Below, in pieces: positions 5,885 to 11,354 of a DNA stretch of 12,038 nucleotides (positions are counted from its first letter, which is position 1; each line of letters begins with the position of its first letter). The position numbers were made by a program, and so were the translations under genes. The stretch is taken from assembly GCA_026770585.1 (NCBI GenBank), contig MU646543.1:179859-191896 (forward strand), given 5' to 3'. The stretch comes from Baffinella frigidus (Eukaryota; Cryptophyceae; Cryptomonadales; Baffinellaceae). The notes beneath the pieces are model-generated. The model did not search any database. It was not told where the DNA came from and worked only from the letters and a program-made list of their open reading frames with translations.

Positions 5885-5970
5885 TCTGGGGACACCATCC
5901 CGTGTAGGATCGCCGGAGTGACTTTACCATAAGTCACGCCGGCCATCCTACACGGGACTGGGTCCGCAGA
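5885..5970. mobile_element. 86-bp foldback
   Basis: TCCCGTGTAGGATCGCCGGA... (5898-5924) pairs with 5931-5957 (27-bp stem, two mismatches, loop TACCAT). Pairing continues imperfectly outward to TCTG (5885) and CAGA (5970), flanked by AA on both sides. It interrupts the 3'-flank repeat. Confidence 0.7.
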
Positions 5971-6070
5971 AACGCCGCGAGGTTGAGTGAGGTCCGTAGC
6001 TTGTGGGGGGGCGGGAGGTTACGAGCCTGGGGCTGACGAGGTCGGCAAGGTTGCGAGCCTCGGGCGAGGG
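5971..6070. other. exon 3'-flank-like block
   Basis: AGGTTACGAGCCTGGGGCTG and AAGGTTGCGAGCCTCGGGCG are variants of the block after the terminal exon. AACGCCGCGAGGTTGAG recurs in altered form near 6628. No gene seen. Confidence 0.5.
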
Positions 6071-6171
6071 GGGGGCTGGATGTGATCCGAAAGGAAGCAT
6101 GGCCTTTCTACAGCACAAGTTCCGGTGTCCGCCTATGTTGGGAGCTCGAAGAACATAAAGGACCTAAAGGA
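6071..6171 (+). repeat. DR dispersed repeat, copy 2 (inverted)
   Basis: Reverse orientation to the other three copies. Plus-strand frame reads VIRKEAWPFYSTSSGVRLC and continues open to GPK. Confidence 0.75.
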
Positions 6172-6177
6172 CCGCCT

Positions 6178-6210
6178 CATTCGTCACACCCACCACGGCT
6201 GTGACGAATG
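6178..6210. repeat. 10-bp-stem hairpin, first of two related blocks
   Basis: CATTCGTCAC at the left and GTGACGAATG at the right around ACCCACCACGGCT. A diverged second copy of the block, TTCGTTACACCCACCACGGC, is at 6381-6400, on the far side of the foldback at 6225-6374. Confidence 0.75.
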
Positions 6211-6224
6211 ACGACATTATAATA

Positions 6225-6374
6225 GGGCAACGTCCTGAAAACCGGGTAGTTAGGCCTACGGTGTTGCCTACGGTAGGCCGTAAGGCTCCTAGGACCTAAT
6301 GTTTCGTAGGACCCCCCCTAGGCCCCTACGGTCTACCGTAGGCAATACCGTAGGCCCAACTACCCGGTTGTTAG
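6225..6374. mobile_element. 150-bp foldback with ~50-bp arms, TA duplication
   Basis: GGGCAACGTCCTGAAAACCG at the left pairs with CGGTTGTTAGGACGTTAGCC at the right, and pairing continues through GGGTAGTT, GGCCTACGGT and TTGCCTACGGTA. TA lies at 6223-6224 and 6375-6376. The interior has GGCTCCTAGGACC, resembling the KS and PG cores. Confidence 0.8.
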
Positions 6375-6380
6375 GACGTT

Positions 6381-6447
6381 AGCCTATGAATTCGTTACAC
6401 CCACCACGGCTGCGACAACTCACGACATTCGTCGCAGCCACCGAGCC
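6381..6447. repeat. second hairpin-block copy, split by CAG element
   Basis: TTCGTTACACCCACCACGGC followed by CGACATTCGTCGCAGCCACC. The expected continuation CGGCTGTGACAAATGACG lies at 6601-6618, beyond the CAG element, so the element entered this block. Confidence 0.6.
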
Positions 6448-6600
6448 ACACAGCGGGCTACGCAGGGATTTTCGGGCTCTGAGAGCCCGAGTTTCCGTTA
6501 CCTTATCAGTAGGAACCCCCCTATGTCCCTACGGGTTGCCTACCGTAGGGTCCTGGGTCTTATCGCTTAGGGTTTATTCAAAATCCGAAGTCCGCTGTGT
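6448..6600. mobile_element. CAG-family element, near complete
   Basis: Left end ACACAGCGGGCTACGCAGGG ATTTT; right end AAAATCCGAAGTCCGCTGTGT. Interior CCGTTACCTTATCAGTAGGA, CCCTACGGGTTGCCTACCGT and AGGGTCCTGGGTC. A small palindrome (CGGGCTCT/AGAGCCCG) follows the left arm. No clear target duplication and no coding potential. Confidence 0.75.
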
Positions 6601-6639
6601 CGGCTGTGACAAATGACGGGCGGGGAAACGTTGCGCGAG

Positions 6640-6756
6640 GTTGAGGACTGGTGGAGGGGGGGAGAGGGAGTGAGGGAGGGTGGGAGAGAGGGCAGACAGA
6701 CTGAGAGGGTGAGAGAGAGGGAGAGAGCGAGAGAGCGAGGGAGAGAGAGAGAGCGA
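6640..6756. repeat. G/A-rich low-complexity tract
   Basis: GGAGGGGGGGAGAGGGAGTG and runs of GAGA to 6756. Any open frame over it is low-complexity only. Confidence 0.85.
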
Positions 6757-6803
6757 CCGTACGTCCTCGGGTACGATGTGGTTGGCGGGTTTGTGTGCTG
6801 TTA

Positions 6804-6903
6804 TCCCTTAAGTGACCAGGCCTCCAAATTTGGGGGCCTGAGGTCCTAGGCTGGTCCTAGGGCCCTACGGTAGGGCGTATGAGCCTACTGGCCACTTAAA
6901 GGT
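6804..6903. mobile_element. KS hairpin element
   Basis: TCCCTTAAGTGACCAG at the left, CTGGCCACTTAAAGGT at the right, TA at 6802-6803 and 6904-6905. The interior CCTACGGTAGGGCGTATGAG is identical to the copy at 9444-9544, and the left half is diverged. Confidence 0.8.
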
Positions 6904-6905
6904 TA

Positions 6906-7020
6906 TATCAAGATTGGGATGGGGGAAGAACCTGAGGTGTGGGAAGCTGCGGTGCAGTGTCTACAACACCATTTTCTAATGAAATGTGCCTTGGCAACTA
7001 GACCCGCGCATTTCCCGGAC
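6906..7020. other. linker, nothing recognised
   Basis: No open frame, repeat or splice pattern that I can support. Confidence 0.5.
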
Positions 7021-7256
7021 CCTAGCTCTGTTCCACTTGATTCCGTCGCATCACTAAAAACATTCAGACGCCATTATTAGTTTTAAAGGAGGATCTCCAG
7101 TACAAATGATTTGTCCATCTACGGCTAAAGGAGGATCTCCAGTACAAATGTTTTGTCCATCTACGGCTAAAGGAGGATTTCCAGTACAAATTATCTGTCC
7201 ATCTACGGCTATTTTTTTTGAATGATGAGACGAACTCAAGTGGGACAGAGCTGGGG
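7021..7256. mobile_element. inverted-repeat element with internal 42-bp repeats
   Basis: Left arm CTAGCTCTGTTCCACTTGAT (7022 on) pairs with right arm CTCAAGTGGGACAGAGCTGG (7236-7255), and the similarity continues for about 35 bases with mismatches. Three 42-bp tandem units fill the interior (7085-7126, 7127-7168, 7169-7210). Confidence 0.7.
7085..7210 (-). repeat. 42-bp tandem repeat, three units, frame-preserving
   Basis: Units differ at only a few bases. 42 is a multiple of three, so the minus strand reads AVDGQIICTGDPPL three times in an open frame of 61 codons (7054-7239). No known family; could be chance in a young tandem repeat. Confidence 0.85.
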
Positions 7257-7337
7257 ATCATGCGTACAGAACCTTCACTTCATTCACTCCTTAGCCCCGC
7301 CGCGTCACTTCAGACCACTGCTAACACCCGCCCTGTT
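7257..7337. repeat. duplicate of 9272-9346
   Basis: CTTCACTTCATTCACTCCTT then CCGCGTCAC and TAACACCCGCCCTG match the block at about 9279-9344. In both places it precedes element-bearing DNA. Confidence 0.65.
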
Positions 7338-7453
7338 CAGGGGTACCTCGCTCATAAGAAACCACCTCCCCCTAGCACCATACAGTAGGACCATGCCTGG
7401 GCCCCTATGGGGCCCCTAGGGGGGGGGGCGTTTCTTATGGGCGATGGAGTCCC
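7338..7453. mobile_element. PG element with decayed right end
   Basis: The left end CAGGGGTACCTCGCTCATAA is perfect. The right arm TTTCTTATGGGCGATGGAGT is degraded, and a CAG-family element starts right after it. No TA pair is visible (left flank TT). Confidence 0.65.
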
Positions 7454-7611
7454 ACACAGCGGGCTACGAAAGGATTTTCGGCCCAAATCGGGCCACCTTT
7501 CCGTTACCTTATCCGTAGGAACCCCCCCTATGTCCCTACGGGTTGCCTACCGTAGGGTCCTGGTTCTTATCGTTTGGTGGTTATTCAAAATCCCTTCGAA
7601 GTCCGCTGTGT
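7454..7611. mobile_element. CAG-family element, complete
   Basis: 158 bp from ACACAGCGGGCTACGAAAGG to CCCTTCGAAGTCCGCTGTGT. Terminal arms pair over about 25 bases (GATTTT with AAAATC). A GGCCCAAATCGGGCC palindrome follows the left arm. Confidence 0.75.
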
Positions 7612-7642
7612 GGCCTAGCGCGGTCAGCCGAGCGCTGACCCC
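7612..7642. repeat. small hairpin GGTCAGC/GCTGACC
   Basis: 7-bp stem around CGAGC (7622-7640). CAGTCAGCCGAGCGCTGA near 9561 is a related copy. Confidence 0.6.
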
Positions 7643-7644
7643 TA

Positions 7645-7761
7645 CAGGGGTACCTCGATTACAAGAAAACGCCTGCCCGTAGGACCCTACAGCAGGCCTA
7701 TGCCTAAGGCCTTATGGTCGTCCTAGGGGGGTGACATTTTCTTGTAATCGAGGTACCCCTG
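7645..7761. mobile_element. PG element, variant subfamily
   Basis: Ends CAGGGGTACCTCGATTACAA and TTGTAATCGAGGTACCCCTG, with TA at 7643-7644 and 7762-7763. The usual CTCATAAG is replaced by ATTACAAG on both arms, so complementarity is kept. Interior CTAAGGCCTTATGGTCGTCC. Confidence 0.85.
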
Positions 7762-7763
7762 TA

Positions 7764-7823
7764 GGCATGGTCCTACTGTATGGTCCTAGGGGGGTGCGGT
7801 TTCTTATGAGTGAGGTACCCCTG
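7764..7823. mobile_element. right half of an outer PG element
   Basis: GGCATGGTCCTACTGTATGG through GAGTGAGGTACCCCTG with TA at 7824-7825. It looks like a PG copy invaded by the variant at 7645-7761, but its left half is not found upstream. Confidence 0.7.
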
Positions 7824-7825
7824 TA

Positions 7826-7940
7826 CCCTCCACGCCACCCTGCCGATCCTATAGCGAGGCGACCTCATAAACCACCCTGCCGAGGCGACCTCCTGAACCA
7901 TCGCCTCGAGGACAGGGTTCACAGCCGGAGCATAAGTCCT
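7826..7940. repeat. short GC-rich tandem blocks
   Basis: CCACCCTGCCGA and GAGGCGACCTC each recur twice within 7835-7895. No gene seen. Confidence 0.55.
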
Positions 7941-8006
7941 CGAGGCTTTGGTTCAGTAGGCTAAGCTGACGGGTTATACTCGACTCGACCCTGCACGTGC
8001 GCGGTC
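7941..8006. repeat. uninterrupted paralogue of the 9899-10116 region
   Basis: 7941-7960 is identical to 9899-9918, and the following TGACGGGTTATACTCGACTC through GCACGTGCGCGGTC matches 10078-10116 loosely. It lacks the 141-bp foldback and single-copies its 9-bp target, i.e. it is an empty site. Confidence 0.8.
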
Positions 8007-8024
8007 AGACCGCGTCAATTTTGA

Positions 8025-8155
8025 CCCTTTAGGTCCTTTAGGTTCTTCGAGCTCCCAACATAGGCGGACACCGGAACTGGTTCTGCAGAAAAGCCATGCT
8101 TCCTTTCGGATCACATTCAGGCCCCCCGGTGCAGAGGATCGCGGCAGAAACCTCC
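8025..8155 (-). repeat. DR dispersed repeat, copy 3
   Basis: Starts CCCTTTAGGTCCTTTAGGTT and runs through GGATCACATTCAGGCCCCCC to AGAGGATCGCGGCAGAAACC; this tail is also present in copy 1, so those two are longer than copies 2 and 4. Minus-strand frame stays open. Confidence 0.75.
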
Positions 8156-8156
8156 A

Positions 8157-8203
8157 TGAGGTCCTAGGCAGGTCCTAGGGTCCTACGGTACGACGTATGA
8201 GCA
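8157..8203. mobile_element. KS fragment
   Basis: GAGGTCCTAGGCAGGTCCTA and GTATGAGC match the KS interior. No terminal arms. Confidence 0.7.
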
Positions 8204-8337
8204 GGGCCTCTGTCAGACACAGCCTTGGTGGGGGAGGTCTGGCGCACTCAACACGTACACTTGGTGTACCAAGCGACAGGCATAGGACCATGCGGACATG
8301 CTCGGCGCCTCTGCCCTGGTGGGAATGCATGCATGGC
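8204..8337. other. linker with GTACAC/GTGTAC palindrome
   Basis: No gene or repeat recognised. GTACACTTGGTGTAC near 8258-8272 is a perfect 6-bp inverted repeat. Confidence 0.45.
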
Positions 8338-8445
8338 GACCTTTAGGTCCTTTAGGTTCTTCGAGCTCCCAACATAGGCGGACACCGGAACTGGTTCTGT
8401 AGGAAGGCCATGCTTCCTTTCGGATCACATTCAGGCCCCCCTGTA
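8338..8445 (-). repeat. DR dispersed repeat, copy 4
   Basis: Same blocks as copies 1 and 3. The minus-strand frame reads MIRKEAWPSYRTSSGVRLC and remains open through EEPKGPKG. Confidence 0.75.
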
Positions 8446-8446
8446 C

Positions 8447-8477
8447 AGAGACCGTGTTGGTTCTAACAAAGGTCTCT
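8447..8477. repeat. small hairpin AGAGACC/GGTCTCT
   Basis: 7-bp perfect outer stem with partial inner pairing (TGTT/AACA). Confidence 0.55.
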
Positions 8478-8520
8478 CTCGCATCTGCCTCTCATTGAAC
8501 CAATATGCACCCCTCATCTA

Positions 8521-8637
8521 CAGGGGTACCTCGCTCATAAGAAAACGCCCCCCCCCTAGAACCACCATAGGGCCCTAGGCGTAGCCCTACTGTAGGGTCC
8601 TAGGGGGCGGCGGTTTCTTATGAGCGAGGTACCCCTG
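8521..8637. mobile_element. PG element
   Basis: 117 bp, ends CAGGGGTACCTCGCTCATAA and TTATGAGCGAGGTACCCCTG, TA at 8519-8520 and 8638-8639. Interior CTACTGTAGGGTCCTAGG. The best-preserved single PG copy. Confidence 0.85.
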
Positions 8638-8639
8638 TA

Positions 8640-8857
8640 GCTGGAGTCCTAGCTGGCCACAGCAGGGCGATCCCCCACGCGCCCTCGCTCTCTCCAGCAT
8701 CCCTACATGTGAGCCTCGGTCGGACAGGTGATGAGCCTCGGGGTCACACTACACTGAATCTACCTAGGCGTCCTCATAACCTTGCGTCCTGATGCCCTTA
8801 GATCCTAGATACCCACTACTGCCCAGCTGTCTCGCTTCCGCCCTCGCTACATGTTCA
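8640..8857. repeat. subrepeat block related to 9140-9260
   Basis: CCTCGCTCTCTCCAGCATCC and GCCCAGCTGTCTCGCTTCCG match the block near 9200-9255. Here about 110 bp (8708-8819, including GAGCCTCGG motifs of the exon 3'-flank type) lies between the two matches. No gene seen. Confidence 0.6.
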
Positions 8858-9019
8858 TGGGAATATCGTTCCAATTTAGGACAGTTTCGTGGTACAAATT
8901 TTAAAACAATGCTGACTAAAACACTAAAAAACACTTGTAAACCTCTTTAGTTTTAAATTTGTACCAGTTAAGTCTGAGGCGGGCCCGTCCGGTCGTCCTA
9001 AATTAGAACGATATTCCCA
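8858..9019. mobile_element. 162-bp foldback
   Basis: TGGGAATATCGTTCCAATTT (8858 on) pairs with AAATTAGAACGATATTCCCA (to 9019). A second internal inverted pair is GGTACAAATTTTAAAAC with GTTTTAAATTTGTACC. Flanks TTCA (8854-8857) and TTAA (9020-9023) might be a decayed 4-bp duplication. Confidence 0.75.
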
Positions 9020-9068
9020 TTAATCTAGCTGGCGCCAGCTGGGTGATCCTCCACACGGCCCACGCAGT

Positions 9069-9136
9069 CCCTTAAGTGGATTTCTCGCCCTTAAGTGGCT
9101 TTCTCACCCTTAAGTGGCTTTCTCACCCTTAAGTGG
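9069..9136. repeat. 19-bp minisatellite built on the KS end motif
   Basis: CCCTTAAGTGG followed by CTTTCTCA repeats at 9069, 9088, 9107 and 9126. Shorter runs are at 9608-9637 and 9681-9710. CCCTTAAGTGGC is also the terminal sequence of the KS elements. Confidence 0.85.
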
Positions 9137-9405
9137 CTGATGGGTGATCCTCCACACGGCCTTGCACGTGCACGGTCGAGGGCCCAGCGAGCCCCCACTC
9201 TCGCTCTCTCCAGTATCCCTACACTGCCCAGCTGTCTCTCTTCCGCCCTCGCTACCATCATTTGCCTCAGGATGCTTCAAGCATCTTCACTTGATTCACT
9301 CCTTGCCCCCACCGCGTGACCACACGCCACTGTTAGCACCCGCCCTGGAGTCCCCCAGCGATTGGAACCCTTCTCGCGGTGGGCAGAGGCAGAGGCAGAG
9401 GGAAT
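9137..9405. repeat. subrepeat unit with GCACGTGCACGGTC
   Basis: GGGTGATCCTCCACACGGCC, TTGCACGTGCACGGTC and GCGAGCCCCCACTCTCGC recur in variants near 9650, 9717 and 10083 and in part near 7972. The later part matches 7270-7337. Open frames here are not supported as genes. Confidence 0.6.
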
Positions 9406-9441
9406 GTTGACGTCTCTGTATTCATGCACAGAGACGTCAAC
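9406..9441. repeat. 13-bp-stem hairpin beside KS
   Basis: GTTGACGTCTCTG at the left and CAGAGACGTCAAC at the right, perfect, 10-base loop. It ends one base before the TA of the KS element. Confidence 0.8.
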
Positions 9442-9443
9442 TA

Positions 9444-9544
9444 TCCCTTAAGTGGCCAGCCGGTCAAATTTGACCACCAAGAGGTCCTAGGCAGGTCCTA
9501 GGGCCCTACGGTAGGGCGTATGAGCCTACTGGCCACTTAAGGGA
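9444..9544. mobile_element. KS hairpin element, reference copy
   Basis: 101 bp, TCCCTTAAGTGGCCAG to CTGGCCACTTAAGGGA, TA at 9442-9443 and 9545-9546 (the outer C/G also pair). Interior GGTCAAATTTGACC palindrome, CCTAGGCAGGTCCTAGGGCC and TACGGTAGGGCGTATGAGCC. Confidence 0.85.
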
Positions 9545-9546
9545 TA

Positions 9547-9820
9547 GCCCCCCGGTCGCGCAGTCAGCCGAGCGCTGATGGTTTATCCCCGACGCGGCCG
9601 ACGCAGTCCCTTAAGTGGCTTTCTCACCCTTAAGTGGCGCCAGCGGGGCGGTCCTCGATGCGGCCTTGCACGTGCACGGTCCCTTAAGTGGCCTTCTCAC
9701 CCTTAAGTGGCTGACGGGTTATCCTCGACGCGACCCTGCACGTGCGCGGTCGATGGCCCGGCGAGCCCCCACTCTCGCGCGCCTGCCAGGGGGGGGGGAT
9801 CAGATGCATTTTGCACGCCA
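9547..9820. repeat. tandem-like subrepeat units
   Basis: Two or three rounds of a GACGCGGCC/GCACGTGC(A/G)CGGTC unit joined by KS-end minisatellite pieces, ending in CGCCTGCCAGGGGGGG and GATCAGATGC. No gene supported. Confidence 0.6.
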
Positions 9821-9821
9821 C

Positions 9822-9893
9822 ATTTCCGTTATCTTATCCGTAGGAACCCCCCCTATGTCCCTACGTGTTGCCTACCGTAGTGTCCTAGGTCTC
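9822..9893 (+). mobile_element. CAG-family interior fragment
   Basis: TTTCCGTTATCTTATCCGTA, CCCTATGTCCCTACGTGTTG and CCTACCGTAGTGTCCTAGGT match CAG interiors. Both terminal arms are absent. Confidence 0.7.
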
Positions 9894-9920
9894 GCTCTCG
9901 AGGCTTTGGTTCAGTAGGTT

Positions 9921-10061
9921 TTATCCGGGGAAACCTATTTTTCTTTCATTTCATGGCAACGAAAATTACTACACAATTCGTTTTTATTAGTAAATATTAA
10001 AGCATTTGTGTAGTAATTTTCGTTGTCATCAAATGAAAGAAAAATAGGTTTCCCCGGATAA
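9921..10061. mobile_element. 141-bp foldback with 9-bp target duplication
   Basis: TTATCCGGGGAAACCTATTT (9921 on) pairs with AAATAGGTTTCCCCGGATAA (to 10061), and pairing extends to about 57 bases per arm. The 9-bp CAGTAGGTT flanks it exactly at 9912-9920 and 10062-10070. The uninterrupted paralogue at 7941-8006 shows the site without it. Long arms plus 9-bp duplications are usual for Mutator-like elements; assignment is inferred. Confidence 0.9.
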
Positions 10062-10070
10062 CAGTAGGTT

Positions 10071-10200
10071 GGCTATGCTGGTGGGTGATCCTCGACGCGG
10101 CCGTGCACGTGCGCGGTCGAAAGACCGGCGAGCCCCCACTCGTGCGCACCTGCCAGGGGGGGGGGTCAGATTCACCTCTTAGGAGTGTTGGTAGTAATAG
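10071..10200. repeat. subrepeat unit continued
   Basis: GGGTGATCCTCGACGCGGCC, GCACGTGCGCGGTCGA and CTGCCAGGGGGGGG, as near 9717-9797. No gene. Confidence 0.6.
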
Positions 10201-10203
10201 AGG

Positions 10204-10261
<58 letters not shown>
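10204..10261. repeat. (CT)n simple repeat
   Basis: About 29 CT dinucleotides with one TTT interruption. Confidence 0.95.
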
Positions 10262-10262
<1 letters not shown>

Positions 10263-10286
10263 AGAGAGGGTGCCAGGGGGGGATCA

Positions 10287-10466
10287 GATTTCATCACGGC
10301 GAGTATTCCTGAGGAATACGATTTTGGTGTATATTAAGGCTGAGAGGCTGTTCATTTTGGCGTTTCATAGTAGTAACTTCACAATATATAGCCTTAAGAT
10401 TCAACAAAATCGCATCGGTGGTCCCCGAAATCGCATTTCTCAGAAATACTCGCCCGGATGAGATTC
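10287..10466. mobile_element. degenerate foldback
   Basis: GGCGAGTATTCCTGAGGAAT (10298 on) pairs with ATTTCTCAGAAATACTCGCC (to 10454) with mismatches; inward TTAAGGCT also meets AGCCTTAA. Weaker pairing reaches outward to GATTTCATC / GATGAGATTC. AT-richer than its surroundings. Edges approximate. Confidence 0.55.
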
Positions 10467-10475
10467 AATCAAAGG

Positions 10476-10556
10476 CAATCCGCAGGGACATAGGTTTGTT
10501 CCTACGATGCTCAGACGCTCTCAGTCACCCAAAATCCCTTCGTAGCCCGCTGTGCG
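10476..10556 (-). mobile_element. decayed CAG-family fragments
   Basis: CCGCAGGGACATAGG and GTTCCTACGA are the reverse complement of the CAG interior. AAAATCCCTTCGTAGCCCGC then gives a terminal arm. Central part lost. Confidence 0.55.
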
Positions 10557-10563
10557 GTGAGGG

Positions 10564-10678
10564 TCTCGAGAGAGAGAGAGAGAGAGAGAGAGGGTGGGGG
10601 ATCGAGAGAGAGAGAGGGTGGGGGGTCGAGAGAGAGAGAGAGGGTGGGGGATCGAGAGAGAGAGAGAGGGTGGGGGAC
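10564..10678. repeat. minisatellite of GA tract plus GGTGGGGG
   Basis: Four units of TCGAGAGAGAGAGAG followed by GGTGGGGGA, with GA-tract length varying. Open frames on either strand are low-complexity by-products. Confidence 0.9.
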
Positions 10679-10770
10679 CTTGCAGCCCCCAGCCTTGCCG
10701 CCCAGGCTCCCACACGCCTCCCGTCAGCGTCCTGAACCGCCGCCGGAACAGCGCCATTACGTCAACCGCC
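10679..10770. other. GC-rich linker, no gene seen
   Basis: CCTTGCAGCCCCCAGCCTTG onward; I see no repeat partner, and open frames crossing it depend on the neighbouring minisatellites. Confidence 0.4.
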
Positions 10771-10824
10771 TGGCTTGCGTCATCCGACTGGCTTGCGTCA
10801 GCCGACTGGCTTGCGTCAGCCGGC
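10771..10824. repeat. 18-bp tandem repeat, three copies
   Basis: TGGCTTGCGTCAKCCGRC at 10771, 10789 and 10807. The inverted form GCAAGCCAGTCG occurs at 11301, and TTAAGCCAGTCG at 10867. Confidence 0.85.
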
Positions 10825-10865
10825 TGTGCCGCCCGCCACGGGACGGTCGATCGGGAGGCAGCCGC

Positions 10866-10921
10866 GTTAAGCCAGTCGCTGGGCGGGAGGAGCGTCCCAT
10901 CGTCACTGGTGCGCGGGTTGA
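10866..10921. repeat. direct repeat with 11299-11354, copy 1
   Basis: AAGCCAGTCGCTGGGCGGGA and GGAGCGTCCCATCGTCACTGG match copy 2, and the match ends at CGGGTT, where copy 2 meets the large foldback. Confidence 0.75.
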
Positions 10922-10937
10922 TGGGTTAGGGCCGAGG

Positions 10938-11085
10938 GATCTCACAGGAAAACGGTTTTAATTTAAAACTTTCGATTCAATGAAAATTACTACACGAATG
11001 CTTCAATATTACTGGTAAAACTCATGATGTGTAGTAAATTTCATTGCCAGAAAGTTTTAAATTAAAACCGTTTCCCTATGAGATC
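10938..11085. mobile_element. 148-bp foldback sharing its core with 9921-10061
   Basis: GATCTCACAGGAAAACGGTT (10938 on) pairs with AACCGTTTCCCTATGAGATC (to 11085), and TTTAATTTAAAACTTTC with GAAAGTTTTAAATTAAA. AGG flanks both ends (10935-10937, 11086-11088). Inner part: GAAAATTACTACAC with GTGTAGTAAATTTC, as in the element at 9921. Confidence 0.8.
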
Positions 11086-11089
11086 AGGG

Positions 11090-11192
11090 TGTATCCGTAG
11101 GAACCCCCCTATGACCCTACGGGTGGCCTACCGTAGGGTCCTGGGTATGATCGCTTAGGGGTCATTCAAAACCCCTTCCAGGTCCGCTGTGT
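11090..11192 (+). mobile_element. CAG-family 3' part
   Basis: TATCCGTAGGAACCCCCCTA, GGCCTACCGTAGGGTCCTGG and TCATTCAAAACCCCTTCCAG to CCGCTGTGT. Left part is lost; the foldback at 10938-11085 lies just upstream. Confidence 0.75.
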
Positions 11193-11298
11193 GGCCTGGG
11201 TCCCTTCGGGCTGTAAGAAGGCGGTACAAAACGTTACTACCGTCACGTCCAATTCATGTGTCCATCTATTGTATATCGTATTTTGGTACGTAATAGTG
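11193..11298. other. linker, nothing recognised
   Basis: No supported gene or clear repeat. Confidence 0.45.
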
Positions 11299-11354
11299 AC
11301 GCAAGCCAGTCGCTTGGCGGGAGGAGCGAGCCGTCGTCGCTGGTGTGCGGGGTT
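11299..11354. repeat. direct repeat with 10866-10921, copy 2
   Basis: GACGCAAGCCAGTCGCTTGG and CGGGAGGAGCG through GTGCGGGGTT. Homology to copy 1 stops at the foldback border. Confidence 0.75.

Noticed and set aside
5656-5946. A 96-codon minus-strand open frame with RGTSLIRNRP-type peptides
   Set aside because: It is translation of PG terminal repeats and the reverse of the exon copy, not an independent gene.
7085-7210. Possible CRISPR-like or repeat-spacer array
   Set aside because: The three 42-bp units are contiguous with no unique spacers, and the DNA is eukaryotic in character.
5221-8637. A transposase gene for the PG, KS or CAG elements
   Set aside because: All copies are 100-240 bp with no DDE or helix-turn-helix coding region; none is encoded in the window.
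8854-9023. piggyBac-type TTAA duplication for the 8858-9019 foldback
   Set aside because: Only the right flank is TTAA; the left is TTCA, and the ends do not otherwise suggest piggyBac. Kept only as a weak possibility.
10418-10961. Several open frames over 60-134 codons on both strands near the GA repeats
   Set aside because: They arise from (GA)n/GGTGGGGG repeats, read as Arg-Glu or Leu-Ser runs, and have no family motif or splice support.
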